Assembly: GCA_023457255.1 (NCBI GenBank) | Contig: JAEWMB010000039.1 | Coordinates: 1 to 64,000, forward strand | Direction of reading: 5' to 3' | Length of the DNA: 64,000 nucleotides | DNA from: Bacillota bacterium | GTDB lineage: Bacteria > Bacillota > Clostridia > Lachnospirales > Lachnospiraceae | Part shown: one piece after another, positions 51,981 through 61,088 of the stretch | Layout of the letters: each line of letters starts with the position of its first letter | Position numbering within the stretch: position 1 is the first letter of the stretch | Notes under the pieces: model-generated | The model's input: the letters and a program-made list of their open reading frames with translations, nothing else | What the model was told of the DNA's origin: nothing | Database searches by the model: none | Position numbers and translations under genes: made by a program

Positions 51981-53708
51981 TTAACTATTCTTTTTTACGG
52001 AATTAAATACTTTTCCGGATTTCTTTTTTCTAAGAAGAAGCGTTGTTATCGCAGCACCTGCTACTGCCGCTGCAGCTATCACTATCACAAGCACATAAAA
52101 TAACACATTTGCTTTTTCAATTGCTACCGAGACTGAAACAGTTCCCCCATAGGTTGATATACTTTCTGTGTAATAACCATTCTTCTGAATTTTTTTAGTT
52201 TCTTTTCCTGTAAGAACATTATTGTTGGAGTGATAGTAGGTTACTTTAAGGGAATCCGGAACCATAACTTTATAGTTCACTTCACAATCACTCATGGGAA
52301 CCAAGCCCGATAACATAAATATATGGTCAAAGGTATAAACCTTATTTTTACGGTTAGAAAGGGAAGACTCCTTTACCTGCAATACATTTGACTTATCACT
52401 GTAGCTTTCTCCTTTCTTAAATTTCTTCGTAAAGGTAACCACCACAGTATCCCCCTGCTCTTGATAAGTTATCTCCTGACCCAGCCCTTTATAAAACTCC
52501 TTACATTTCGCTTCATCAATATCACAGCCGTTCGGAAAAAAAGAAAACTCAGTCGTTAGCTTTCCTGACATATCTTCTTCCAGAACACATTTGACATCAA
52601 TCTTCTTAACTACAACCGATTGTTCTGCTTCAAAGCTGCTGCTAAATAAACTATCATAATAACACGCACCCTGATAATTATATTTCGCATCAGCCGTTTC
52701 ACCGGCATCCTTATAAGAAGTAAAATCGTACCATTCATAGTTAAGCTCTTTCGGTACCGATAAATATACATCAATATAATCGGTATCCATTCTTAACGCT
52801 TTAAAAAGATTCCCCAAGTTATAATATTCCTCTAATTCATAGGAGAAAGCAAAAATAGAGGAATCTGTTACGGATAATTTAACCGGTGGCTCCGATACAT
52901 TACTTTCTCCATCTGAATTCATTACGGCAATTAAAAACTGATTAATCTTTTCCAGAGTATCCAAACGATAAATAATTGTTCCTGTTCCTGCATTGTATTC
53001 AACATTTGGATCAAATTTTCTAAAGTAGGAAAGTATATCTTCTTCTTTTATTCCTGCAAGATCCTCCGTGTTAAGATAAATCTCAATTGTTTTTACGGCA
53101 TTTGAATTCATATCGTACTCAGAGAAGCATTTAACCTTTAAAACACCTACCGTCACCGTCTGCTCCATCGCAGGTTCCTGGTATCCGTAATATACTTCTT
53201 CTCCATTGTAATTTAGATAACGGTAACCCCATGTATAGATTTCGGAAGAATCATAACTGCAAATTCCTGATTCATCAATTGCCTTTAAAGCCCAATCAAT
53301 AAAAAGTGCCTTATCGGTCAAATCCTGATATTTTACTGAATGGGTAAAATAATCTGTGGTATCTGTAAATTCTGAAAGCCCCTGTGTTCCAAACAGCACT
53401 GCTATCTTATTATTATAATCATTTGCATCCTGGAATGCTATTTTATAAGAATACGTATAATTAGAATTGGTTTCATCATATACAACGGATAACTCAAGGC
53501 CCTGTGGTGCCTTCTCTAACAATAATTGATTTAAAGCCTCAAAACCGCCGCTAAGATACTCTGCTTCGGAAGAGGAAGCTACCGCAGTTACGATAAGTTC
53601 TCCTGAGCCATCTTTATTTATGTTTGTCGTTGTTGTGATTTCAGCGCCGCAGGCAGAAAGCACAAGCATACAAAATAAAGATGCTAAAAAAAGTTGTATT
53701 TTCTTCAT
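51981..53708 (-). CDS. Lipoprotein with C-terminal membrane helix
   Basis: 575 residues if started at ATG 53708 (MKKIQLFLASLFCMLVLSACG), a lipoprotein signal with lipobox LSAC; the frame is open to 53792. The mature domain begins AEITTTTNINKDGSGELIVTAV and reads as long beta-rich repeats with Asp/Ser/Tyr composition. The C-terminal helix (VLFYVLVIVIAAAAVAGAAITTLLL) plus Lys tail gives a second membrane anchor. Both ends are thus at the membrane. Unrecognised family. It is preceded by the large zinc-ribbon gene. Confidence 0.75.
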   Translation of the reverse strand: MKKIQLFLASLFCMLVLSACGAEITTTTNINKDGSGELIVTAVASSSEAEYLSGGFEALNQLLLEKAPQGLELSVVYDETNSNYTYSYKIAFQDANDYNNKIAVLFGTQGLSEFTDTTDYFTHSVKYQDLTDKALFIDWALKAIDESGICSYDSSEIYTWGYRYLNYNGEEVYYGYQEPAMEQTVTVGVLKVKCFSEYDMNSNAVKTIEIYLNTEDLAGIKEEDILSYFRKFDPNVEYNAGTGTIIYRLDTLEKINQFLIAVMNSDGESNVSEPPVKLSVTDSSIFAFSYELEEYYNLGNLFKALRMDTDYIDVYLSVPKELNYEWYDFTSYKDAGETADAKYNYQGACYYDSLFSSSFEAEQSVVVKKIDVKCVLEEDMSGKLTTEFSFFPNGCDIDEAKCKEFYKGLGQEITYQEQGDTVVVTFTKKFKKGESYSDKSNVLQVKESSLSNRKNKVYTFDHIFMLSGLVPMSDCEVNYKVMVPDSLKVTYYHSNNNVLTGKETKKIQKNGYYTESISTYGGTVSVSVAIEKANVLFYVLVIVIAAAAVAGAAITTLLLRKKKSGKVFNSVKKNS

Positions 53709-53766
53709 ATTGATATCCATGCCCCTTTCAAAATATGGAGACTTTGTGCAAAGCACAAATCTCTGA

Positions 53767-56313
53767 TTAACTTTCACCCTCAATTTTTCCATTTGATGTT
53801 AGATAGCGAATTTGAGTGGAGAGATTCGTCAATTCTGCTTTCGTTGCATCATAGAGGTAGTAATCCCCATACTCTGTAAAGGTTACCAAAAATTTGGTTC
53901 CTTCCTTATCAATTGCTTCTGCCGAAACCATATCCGGAAGGGAGGCAGGGCTTTCCTTTCCATTTTCCATAATGACACTGTAGGATTCATAATCTCTTAT
54001 CGTATTCTTAACATAATATTTTATGTTGGTATCTCCAACCGGCGGAACTAATTTTCCTCCTTCCACCAGATAAAGTTTTGCTGTTAAATCCTCTTTAGAA
54101 CTTACTATATATTCCGGTACTTGCTCTTTCACTACTTCAAGTTTTTTTGATTTCAGATCGTAACGCCTGATAGTATTGTCCACAAGATACAAAGATTCCT
54201 CTGAATCATCAAAATAGAAATCCGTATATTCATAGTCCGTAATACCCTCTAAGATAGTAAAGTTGTTATCCTTTTTATGATATAACGTAACATCTCCATC
54301 CACTAAAAATACTAATTTATCAAATTCATTGGCAGCACAAAGCAGTTTATCAAAGCTAACTTCTTGCTTATATAACTCTTTTCCCTTATTGTCTACCAAC
54401 ATTGCTTTGTTTCTGCCGACTTTTAATACATACTCTGATGTTTTGGAGAAATAATAGTCAGAATCACCAAAATAAGAATTTACCCCCTCATCAAAGTGAA
54501 TTCTTTTTACCTTTCCTTTTTGGTAAGTATACATTTGGCTGTAATCATTAAATACGAATCCGCCTGAAAAAACTTTAATATTTTCTGGTTCTATCATAGA
54601 ATAAGATTCTTCTGCGGAATATTCTTCTTTTCCAGTAAAAGAACCACTTGTCACAGTACCGGATTGTTTCTTAGTCATTCCAAGAACTGTAAGAAGTGTT
54701 AGTATTGATAATACGATTAATACTGCTCTATCAAGGCGCTTCCAGGTACCAACCAGGAATACTTCTTCCTTACTGCCTTTTTTATGAAGCAAATCCGGGA
54801 AATAATAAGCACAAGCAGCAGCTCCTGCTGAAACTAAAACAAGTACAAGCAGACTCAGGAGGATATTTACCTTGATGCCTATTCCTAACTCTGTCTCTCC
54901 TAACATAGATGCTGAAATTGCAACTTTTGACATAGAATAAAATACTAATTGTATGATCAAAATGATGCCAGAAAAGATTCCAGCCTTTTTCAAGTAATTC
55001 ATCTTATTGGACTTCTCTAACTTTAGATATGTCTGATAAAACAGATACCAGAGGAATATACACCAGGCAAGTGCCAATACTACAGCACATGCTAGTTGAA
55101 AGCCGCCAAGAGAGCTTCTTAAACTTGAAACATTTCCTGCGTCAATTATTTGCAAGCCACCAAAGGACAGTGCATTCGCTAGGATAACAAATACATTTGG
55201 CAGGGAAAGCAACACTGTTCCTAACTGCTTCCACATATCCCCGCGTATTATGGCAATCAGCACAATAAGAAGAGAGACTGTAATAACCCCGATACCGTAC
55301 CTTTTATAAAAATACTTTAAGTTCCACAAATTACTTCCTGACGGCAGGTTCTTTTTTTCTCTTAGTTTTAAAATTCCGGTTATTATATAACAAGACAATA
55401 AGGTAATAGATAATGTTCCAAAAATAGAACCGATTGCACCATAGGATAATTTTATTGCATAGTATCCACTCTTAGCTGTATCCACCGGAATAAAGGAGGT
55501 TAAGAAAAATAGCACAGTTAATACTATACTAAAATTAAAGGTTACCGGCATTACTTTTTTTGATTTAAAAATAGGCTCCTCCGAGAATAAGAACTTTAAG
55601 GAAGATCTTATCTTCTGATTACATAACAGTTTCCAAGAGATTAACATTGAAACAAAAGGAATTAATGTTAATATTAGCAAACGTACATTCACATGTAATA
55701 CTGCGCTTTTACCCATTGCGGAAATCGTTAGCTTTATTGTATGTAAATAAGACATTCGCAAAAGTCGGTAAAAGGTTAAGAATCCTCCTTCTGAATCATT
55801 GACAAATCCTCCTACCGCCTGTCCCCATATGGAATCAATCTGACTCTTTAATAATAAATTCGCTATTACTGAGGTAAATAACGATACTATCGCTGAGATG
55901 CATAAGGTTAGAACAATTAAAAACGCTGACTCCTTAATTGCTTGCATCGATATCATTTCTTTACCTATCTGCTTTAAATAATTATTCCACTTATCAGCTT
56001 CAAGCTTTGGAATCTTTTTCATAAGGCTGGCACTCTCTTTGCCTTGTTCCCCTTCTTTATTTTCCAATTTTTCTTTTGCATTTTTCTCTGCCGCAGATTC
56101 GCTGCTGTCAAAGCTAAACTCAGGACCGGCAGATACCTCAAATATATCTTTTTCCTCCTGCTTTTCCTCCCCGGTAATAGTTAAGTTTTGTGTGTTTTCT
56201 GCTAAGCCTTGTGATTCTCCTGCTTGTTTTGCTGCAGTCTCTAAGGTATCACGGCACGTTTCACAGACACCATCAGTATTCTCTGTGAATTTCCCACAAT
56301 GTTGACAATACAT
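53767..56313 (-). CDS. Zinc-ribbon polytopic membrane protein with C-terminal repeat domain
   Basis: 848 residues. N-terminal zinc ribbon (Cys3, Cys6, Cys17, Cys20). Then a glutamate-rich linker to about residue 95, and about ten hydrophobic segments between roughly 125 and 540 (SAFLIVLTLCISAIVSLFTSVIANLLL, LLILTLIPFVSMLISWKLL, VLTVLFFLTSFIPV). A soluble beta-rich extracellular C terminus (about 560-848) has repeated YxxYxxGKVK- and DKLVFLVDGD-like strands. The zinc ribbon and a similar Cys spacing recall 28430-29839. Function unknown; it lies just upstream of the lipoprotein gene. Confidence 0.78.
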   Translation of the reverse strand: MYCQHCGKFTENTDGVCETCRDTLETAAKQAGESQGLAENTQNLTITGEEKQEEKDIFEVSAGPEFSFDSSESAAEKNAKEKLENKEGEQGKESASLMKKIPKLEADKWNNYLKQIGKEMISMQAIKESAFLIVLTLCISAIVSLFTSVIANLLLKSQIDSIWGQAVGGFVNDSEGGFLTFYRLLRMSYLHTIKLTISAMGKSAVLHVNVRLLILTLIPFVSMLISWKLLCNQKIRSSLKFLFSEEPIFKSKKVMPVTFNFSIVLTVLFFLTSFIPVDTAKSGYYAIKLSYGAIGSIFGTLSITLLSCYIITGILKLREKKNLPSGSNLWNLKYFYKRYGIGVITVSLLIVLIAIIRGDMWKQLGTVLLSLPNVFVILANALSFGGLQIIDAGNVSSLRSSLGGFQLACAVVLALAWCIFLWYLFYQTYLKLEKSNKMNYLKKAGIFSGIILIIQLVFYSMSKVAISASMLGETELGIGIKVNILLSLLVLVLVSAGAAACAYYFPDLLHKKGSKEEVFLVGTWKRLDRAVLIVLSILTLLTVLGMTKKQSGTVTSGSFTGKEEYSAEESYSMIEPENIKVFSGGFVFNDYSQMYTYQKGKVKRIHFDEGVNSYFGDSDYYFSKTSEYVLKVGRNKAMLVDNKGKELYKQEVSFDKLLCAANEFDKLVFLVDGDVTLYHKKDNNFTILEGITDYEYTDFYFDDSEESLYLVDNTIRRYDLKSKKLEVVKEQVPEYIVSSKEDLTAKLYLVEGGKLVPPVGDTNIKYYVKNTIRDYESYSVIMENGKESPASLPDMVSAEAIDKEGTKFLVTFTEYGDYYLYDATKAELTNLSTQIRYLTSNGKIEGES

Positions 56314-56579
56314 AGATCTCCCTCATTTCCATTTTTATTAATACGCTACAGGAATAATATACTATTTTATCTCACAAAAGTCAATTTGTGTAATTATTAT
56401 TGTTAACTTTTGTAACAATATAAAGTATTTGGACAAATTTTCATAAATATCTTTATTATCGGTAGCAATACTTACTTATAGGTAATCCGGAGTATAAAGT
56501 TTCAAAGCAATGCGGTAAAAGATAGCACACATTCGTTCTTTATCATATAATGGTATGAAAACATTTTATTGGAGCTAAA

Positions 56580-57053
56580 ATGGACAATAACAATAGTAAT
56601 AACTATGAAACTCCTTATAACACTCCTCAAATCATGGCACTTACCGATTATGGACCAAATCCGTTCGTAGTCGATATAAATAAAGCCACATTAAGCAATC
56701 AAAACTTTCGCACAGCTTTTTGGACAGGTGAAAATCTGCAGCTTACACTAATGAAAATACCTTCAGGTGAAGACATTGGGTTAGAAATACATCCTGATGA
56801 CGATCAATTCATACGTATCGAATCAGGTCATGGGGTGGTTCAATTTTTCGAAAGTAAAGATGATTTATATTTTCAACAACCCGTTTTTGATGACTTCGCT
56901 GTATTTATCCCAGCCGGAACATGGCACAATATAATCAACGTAGGAAATGAACCGCTGTTACTATACTCCATCTATGCACCACCACATCATCCTTGGGGAA
57001 CTATCCACAAAACCAAGGCCGATGCTGAATACTTCGAAAAATATCAATATTAA
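56580..57053 (+). CDS. Cupin domain protein
   Basis: 157 residues, small beta-barrel. The cupin metal motif is recognisable: GLEIHPDDDQFIRIESGHG and VFIPAGTWHNIINVG, giving two His and an acidic ligand. TTGGAG precedes the ATG. No enzyme assignment is possible. Solitary plus-strand gene. Confidence 0.88.
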   Translation: MDNNNSNNYETPYNTPQIMALTDYGPNPFVVDINKATLSNQNFRTAFWTGENLQLTLMKIPSGEDIGLEIHPDDDQFIRIESGHGVVQFFESKDDLYFQQPVFDDFAVFIPAGTWHNIINVGNEPLLLYSIYAPPHHPWGTIHKTKADAEYFEKYQY

Positions 57054-57060
57054 CACGTAC

Positions 57061-57113
57061 AGCCATTCATTTGCGCTACCTAGAAGTTACACCAATAGCG
57101 CAAATGAATGGCT
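57061..57113 (+). terminator. Eighteen-bp hairpin after the cupin gene
   Basis: AGCCATTCATTTGCGCTA and TAGCGCAAATGAATGGCT are perfect complements. Only TTTC follows, so it may be a rho-independent terminator of weak tail or a different element. Confidence 0.6.
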
Positions 57114-57128
57114 TTCATCGAACATTAT

Positions 57129-57165
57129 AAAAAGAAAACCCCCGAAAACACTACATTTCCGAGGG
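57129..57165 (-). terminator. Terminator of the infC-rpmI-rplT operon
   Basis: CCCTCGG and CGGGGG arms with one G-T pair; TTTTCTTTTT follows on minus. Confidence 0.75.
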
Positions 57166-57177
57166 AGGATATTCTAT

Positions 57178-57534
57178 CTATGCTAACTTAGATTTTGCTA
57201 CTTCAACCAAAGCCTTGAAGCCTTCAGCATCATTAACAGCAAGTTCAGCTAACATTTTTCTGTTTACAGAAACTTCAGCTAACTTTAAACCGTACATGAA
57301 TTTGCTGTAAGAAAGGCCATTCATTCTTGCTGCTGCATTGATTCTTGCGATCCATAGCTGTCTGAACTGTCTCTTTCTTTCTTTACGTCCTGCGAAAGCG
57401 GAAGTTAACGCTCTCATAACGGACTGCTTTGCTACTCTATACTGCTTACTTCTGGCACCTCTGTAACCTTTTGCAAGCTTTAATATCTTATTATGCTTCT
57501 TCTTAGCGTTTAAGCCGCCTTTAATTCTTGCCAT
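57178..57534 (-). CDS. rplT: 50S ribosomal protein L20
   Basis: 118-residue L20 (MARIKGGLNAKKKHNKILKLAKGYRGARSKQYRVAKQ). Assembly protein of the large subunit and, in Bacillus, feedback repressor of this operon by binding the infC leader. It has 27 bases to rpmI. Confidence 0.98.
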   Translation of the reverse strand: MARIKGGLNAKKKHNKILKLAKGYRGARSKQYRVAKQSVMRALTSAFAGRKERKRQFRQLWIARINAAARMNGLSYSKFMYGLKLAEVSVNRKMLAELAVNDAEGFKALVEVAKSKLA

Positions 57535-57561
57535 CGTCTATTCCCTCCTTATTACCTAATC

Positions 57562-57759
57562 TTAGAGATATGGTAAAATCTTCTTCATGTTCTTTTCGTT
57601 ACTTGGATCCATCATTGTTGCTTTTCTAAGATTTCTCTTTGTTTTTTGGGACTTCTTAGTCAAGATATGCTGTTTTCCGGCCTTCATTCTCTTTAATTTA
57701 CCTGTACCGGTTACCTTAAAACGCTTAGCTGCAGCTTTGCTTGTCTTTAATTTAGGCAT
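57562..57759 (-). CDS. rpmI: 50S ribosomal protein L35
   Basis: 65-residue L35 (MPKLKTSKAAAKRFKVTGTGKLKRMKAGKQHILTKKSQK). It lies in the invariant infC-rpmI-rplT order. Confidence 0.98.
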   Translation of the reverse strand: MPKLKTSKAAAKRFKVTGTGKLKRMKAGKQHILTKKSQKTKRNLRKATMMDPSNEKNMKKILPYL

Positions 57760-57849
57760 GATATTTCCTCCTTAAAATTAGGTTGCACACAATGCACTAA
57801 CCTTTGATTTTATAATGACAATAGGTTTACACCATGTGCGCCTATTGTT

Positions 57850-58356
57850 CTATCGTTTTTCAGTCAAAAACATGAATATGCTTCTGCCTTCCATTTTTGC
57901 TGGTTTCTCAACAACTGCCACATCTTGAAGCCTCTCGAAGAAACTGTCGAGAATTTGCTTACTGGAGTTAATGTGAGCCATCTCTCTTCCACGGAAGCGT
58001 AGAGATACCTTAACCTTATCCCCCTTGGTGATGAACTTTCTTGCTTGATTGGCTTTTGTGTTCAAATCATTATCATCGATGTTCGGTGTTAAACGGATTT
58101 CTTTCACGTCAGTCACTTTTTGTTTCTTCTTGGCTTCTTTTTCTTTTCTAGCAAGCTCATAACGGTATTTACCATAATCAACAATTTTGCATACCGGCGG
58201 CTTCGCTGTCGGAGCAATCTTTACTAAATCAAGATTCGCCTCCTGTGCCATCTTCATTGCATCTTTTACCGACACAACACCAAGTTGTTCTCCATCTTCT
58301 CCGATCAGACGAACTTCTCTGTCTCTGATTTGCTCATTAATCATTAATTCGCTAAT
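57850..58356 (-). CDS. infC: Translation initiation factor IF-3
   Basis: IF-3 of 168 residues with both domains (N: INEQIRDREVRLIGEDGEQLG; C: DVKEIRLTPNIDDNDLNTKANQARKFITKGDKVKVSLRFRGRE). I use the ATT at 58354-58356 as start: GGAGGTG sits seven bases before it, while the first ATG (58344) would be 19 bases away. AUU initiation is known for infC in other bacteria and allows IF-3 to repress its own translation. The first residues would then be MISELMINEQ. Confidence 0.93.
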   Translation of the reverse strand: MSELMINEQIRDREVRLIGEDGEQLGVVSVKDAMKMAQEANLDLVKIAPTAKPPVCKIVDYGKYRYELARKEKEAKKKQKVTDVKEIRLTPNIDDNDLNTKANQARKFITKGDKVKVSLRFRGREMAHINSSKQILDSFFERLQDVAVVEKPAKMEGRSIFMFLTEKR

Positions 58357-58588
58357 AGTTCTGCACCTCCATAGGATTATAACACTTGTTACGGTTTATT
58401 TTTTCCTTAACACAAAAAAAAGTGAATAGCATGCTATCCACTTTCAAATCTCATAAACGACACAATACATCAGAAGGCTAATTCTATGAATGTGTACTTT
58501 AGAAAATTAAAACCCGTTTGCCAAGATGCTTAGGGTGAGAGTGGATACTCTACTTGCTATACTGGATACTTTCTTTCCGTATCACAGC
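58357..58588 (-). promoter_or_regulatory. infC leader with attenuator (L20-type)
   Basis: A terminator in the leader at 58420-58443 (AAGTGGATAGC / GCTATTCACTT, then a T run). TATCCAC further upstream can pair with GTGGATA of that terminator's 5' arm, the usual antiterminator arrangement for L20-controlled infC leaders. Whether L20 binds it here is inferred from the Bacillus model. Promoter TTGACA-17-TATAAT lies at 58595-58623. Confidence 0.65.
58412..58445 (-). terminator. Attenuator terminator in the infC leader
   Basis: AAGTGGATAGC and GCTATTCACTT (one G-T) followed on minus by TTTTTTTTGTG. Confidence 0.75.
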
Positions 58589-58594
58589 TTTTAT

Positions 58595-58623
58595 ATTATA
58601 TAACAGAAAGTCATTACTGTCAA
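58595..58623 (-). promoter_or_regulatory. Consensus promoter of infC operon
   Basis: On the minus strand TTGACA (58618-58623), 17-base spacer, TATAAT (58595-58600), a perfect sigma-A consensus. Confidence 0.85.
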
Positions 58624-58660
58624 TGACATTTTTTATAATTTCGTCATTTCACTGCTTCCA

Positions 58661-59524
58661 CTACTGCCTTTTCACAACCGGAATCCAAATTTCACAAAAT
58701 AATTTACCATCACTTTCTTCCGGGTATAATTCAAAATCCACCTCATCAAGCATATCATACTCAGAACCAGGTAAAAATTCTTTAAAAATACGATCCCACG
58801 TTGTTTCAATACAAGCACCATCACCGCCAATACACGGAAATACTGCCCATAAGGTTGGTTTTACCTTAAAAATCTGGTATCCGCTTGGAGCATGGTTTCC
58901 GTTATACAGCATTCCAACACCATATTGAAACGTATTGCTCCCTTTTGAAATATTTCCACAGATACCATAGACATCATAAGTATCCGCATGTTGCCTTAAT
59001 ACCCCGAACACCCCTTCTTTCCCACAGCGTTCCCAAAACCTTGGTATCTCCTGATTGCCGGGAACATTTACAATTTCATTTTCAAACTCTTCTACCTTTG
59101 CTAATACTTGAAATGGTTCTCTCTCAATAATTTTGTAATCTACCATATTACCACCTTCCACAATAAGTTTTAATATAAGGCGATTATACAATTTTAACGG
59201 CATCCCCGATCTTTTGGCAACGCTAGGAGATATTCCATGAAATCGTTGGAACGCTTTTGTAAAACTTTCCGGCGTTTCGTATCCACACTTATATGCCATA
59301 TCAATAACCTTGATCTCCGACATACATAGTTCCTGACCTGCTATCGAAAGTCTTCGGTTTCTAATATATTCATTTGCAGAAACTCCTGTGATCATACGAA
59401 ACGTTCTATGAAAATGATAGCTCGACATGTATACCTGCCTCGCCACATCTTCATAGTTGATATCCTCTAGTAAATGCTGTTCCATATATTCGATTGCCTT
59501 CTGAATACTGGTTATGCAATCCAT
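58661..59524 (-). CDS. AraC-family regulator with GyrI-like domain
   Basis: 287 residues. The N-terminal AraC pair of helix-turn-helix motifs (INYEDVARQVYMSSYHFHRTFRMITGVSANEYIRNRRLS; VIDMAYKCGYETPESFTKAFQRFHGISPSVAKR) then an effector-binding domain of the Rob/GyrI type (about 125-287, EREPFQVLAKVEEFENE ... WDRIFKEFLP). GAGGTGAGATAC precedes the ATG at 59524; the frame is open to 59620. Such regulators sense lipophilic or cationic compounds, but no target gene is visible nearby. Confidence 0.9.
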   Translation of the reverse strand: MDCITSIQKAIEYMEQHLLEDINYEDVARQVYMSSYHFHRTFRMITGVSANEYIRNRRLSIAGQELCMSEIKVIDMAYKCGYETPESFTKAFQRFHGISPSVAKRSGMPLKLYNRLILKLIVEGGNMVDYKIIEREPFQVLAKVEEFENEIVNVPGNQEIPRFWERCGKEGVFGVLRQHADTYDVYGICGNISKGSNTFQYGVGMLYNGNHAPSGYQIFKVKPTLWAVFPCIGGDGACIETTWDRIFKEFLPGSEYDMLDEVDFELYPEESDGKLFCEIWIPVVKRQ

Positions 59525-59624
59525 GTATCTCACCTCATACTGATTGTAAAAGATTTTTTGACTAATTTCCTGACCGTTCTTGCACACATTTGGCAGACTG
59601 CTAAAATTCCAAACAATCACCCGT

Positions 59625-59858
59625 TTGAAAATAATGCAAACGGTCTCCTAACTCTTCTTTTAGTAGTGCAAATGCCTTACCACCAGTACAATGACAGGTA
59701 TAGATATTTTTCACTCCCACATTATCGTAACAATTCTATTGCCCGTTTAAAATAATTAATTTCCTTCTTATCCTCGTTACCACTCATAAAATGATAGGAA
59801 ATCATCATTCCATCCTCCATCGATGCCACACCAATTACCCTTCTTGCATAGGAAATCA
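59625..59858 (-). pseudogene. Relics of two genes (one MBL-fold)
   Basis: A C-terminal piece VGVKNIYTCHCTGGKAFALL to KEELGDRLHYFQTGD matches the end of metallo-beta-lactamase-fold hydrolases (HCTG motif). An adjacent frame reads VISYARRVIGVASMEDGMMI and YFKRAIELLR before a stop. Neither is intact. They lie between the AraC-family gene and a short truncated gene. Confidence 0.55.
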
Positions 59859-60005
59859 CATGGTTGCTTCATTTGAAGAGAATGCTTTTTGTACTGCGGA
59901 TATTAATTCTTCCCCGGTAGGGTTTCCAATGATATCAATCAAAAATTGAATATAGATATTCGGTTCAAATAAATCTGCTCTCTCTGTATATAGTTCTCTC
60001 CCCAT
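59856..60005 (-). CDS. Short truncated-looking gene after the SDR
   Basis: 49 codons from ATG 60005 with AGGAG six bases before, 18 bases after the SDR stop: MGRELYTERADLFEPNIYIQ then FLIDIIGNPTGEELISAVQK and SNEATM. It reads like the N terminus of a larger protein of an alcohol-acetyltransferase or condensation-like type, cut short by TGA. The family call is a weak guess. The good ribosome site suggests it is still translated. Confidence 0.4.
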   Translation of the reverse strand: MGRELYTERADLFEPNIYIQFLIDIIGNPTGEELISAVQKAFSSNEATM

Positions 60006-60022
60006 AGTATACTCCTAACGAA

Positions 60023-60790
60023 TTATATGTATTTTCTTATACTCCGCACCCACTTCTTCATTACCATCTTTTGAGGAAATAGCTTAGATAGGAAATGCAT
60101 GTATTTCACATAAAAGGTACAAACCGACATATCTCTCCCTCTCTTTGTATCCTTCATAGCTTTTTTAGCAACAATATCCGGATTGACAAGGCCTGGAAAC
60201 TTAACCTTTCGATGGTTACACTCCTCCAGTAACATATCCGTATCAATCCAGCCCGGACACACTGCTGTTACTGTAATTCCCAATTTTTTTAATTCCATAT
60301 TAAGTGCTCTGCTATAACTTCTTTCAAACACTTTTGTTGCTGCATAAAGGTTAAGATATGGTACCGGCTGAAAGGATGCCTGTGAGGAAATATTTAAGAT
60401 ACGGCTTCCTCTTTGCATATACGGGATGCACATAATGCACATAGAGACAACAGTATTACAATTTAATTCTATGGTTTTATCTGATTCTTCTATGGTGAAA
60501 TCCTGATACGATGAGCCCATCTTTCCAAGTCCTGCATTATTAACCAGATATAAGATTGCCGGATTTACTTCTTTTATCCTCTCTCCGACGGATAAGACTT
60601 CTTTGCGAATGGACAAATCTATGGAAATTGGTACAACCTTCTCTCCAAATTGTTCTTTTAACTCATTCAATTTATTAAGACTTCTAGCAATCACCCATAT
60701 TTCATCCAGCTCTTCTTTTAATAATTCCTTTACAAACTCTTTTCCAATTCCACCACTAGCTCCAGTAACAATAGCAATTTGTTTTTTCAT
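60023..60790 (-). CDS. Short-chain dehydrogenase/reductase
   Basis: 255 residues. Rossmann motif TGASGGIGK (about 9-17), NNAG, catalytic Ser-Tyr-Lys with NISS and YAATK, PGWIDTDM. A C-terminal hydrophobic-basic stretch (FYVKYMHFLSKLFPQKMVMKKWVRSIRKYI) suggests membrane association. Start at ATG 60790 after GGAGGAG; the frame is open to 60829. Substrate unknown. Confidence 0.92.
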   Translation of the reverse strand: MKKQIAIVTGASGGIGKEFVKELLKEELDEIWVIARSLNKLNELKEQFGEKVVPISIDLSIRKEVLSVGERIKEVNPAILYLVNNAGLGKMGSSYQDFTIEESDKTIELNCNTVVSMCIMCIPYMQRGSRILNISSQASFQPVPYLNLYAATKVFERSYSRALNMELKKLGITVTAVCPGWIDTDMLLEECNHRKVKFPGLVNPDIVAKKAMKDTKRGRDMSVCTFYVKYMHFLSKLFPQKMVMKKWVRSIRKYI

Positions 60791-60956
60791 ACTCTCCTCC
60801 GTCAACAAATGTTTCTCATATTCTACCATTTGTAATACTTCTTGTTAAGTTAAAGTTAGATTAGAACGCCTCTTGCATGGGAGAAAATATGCTGATACTT
60901 CATGATAGATCAAACCCGATAAAAAATCGTACGCTCCAGATCTTCCGTTCAGGAAT

Positions 60957-60994
60957 AATAAAAGGGATGCCACACCATTCACGTGACACCCCTA
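60957..60994 (-). terminator. Terminator of the CAP lipoprotein gene
   Basis: Arms AGGGGTGTCAC and GTGTGGCATCCCT pair imperfectly; TTTTATTATTC follows on minus. Confidence 0.5.
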
Positions 60995-61088
60995 AAAGTT
61001 TACTTTTCTTAAAATAGCTGCTATATCAAGCGGCTTCACAATTCACTCCGTTGCTTGGGCTTATAACCTTATTTCTCTCTAGTATTCC

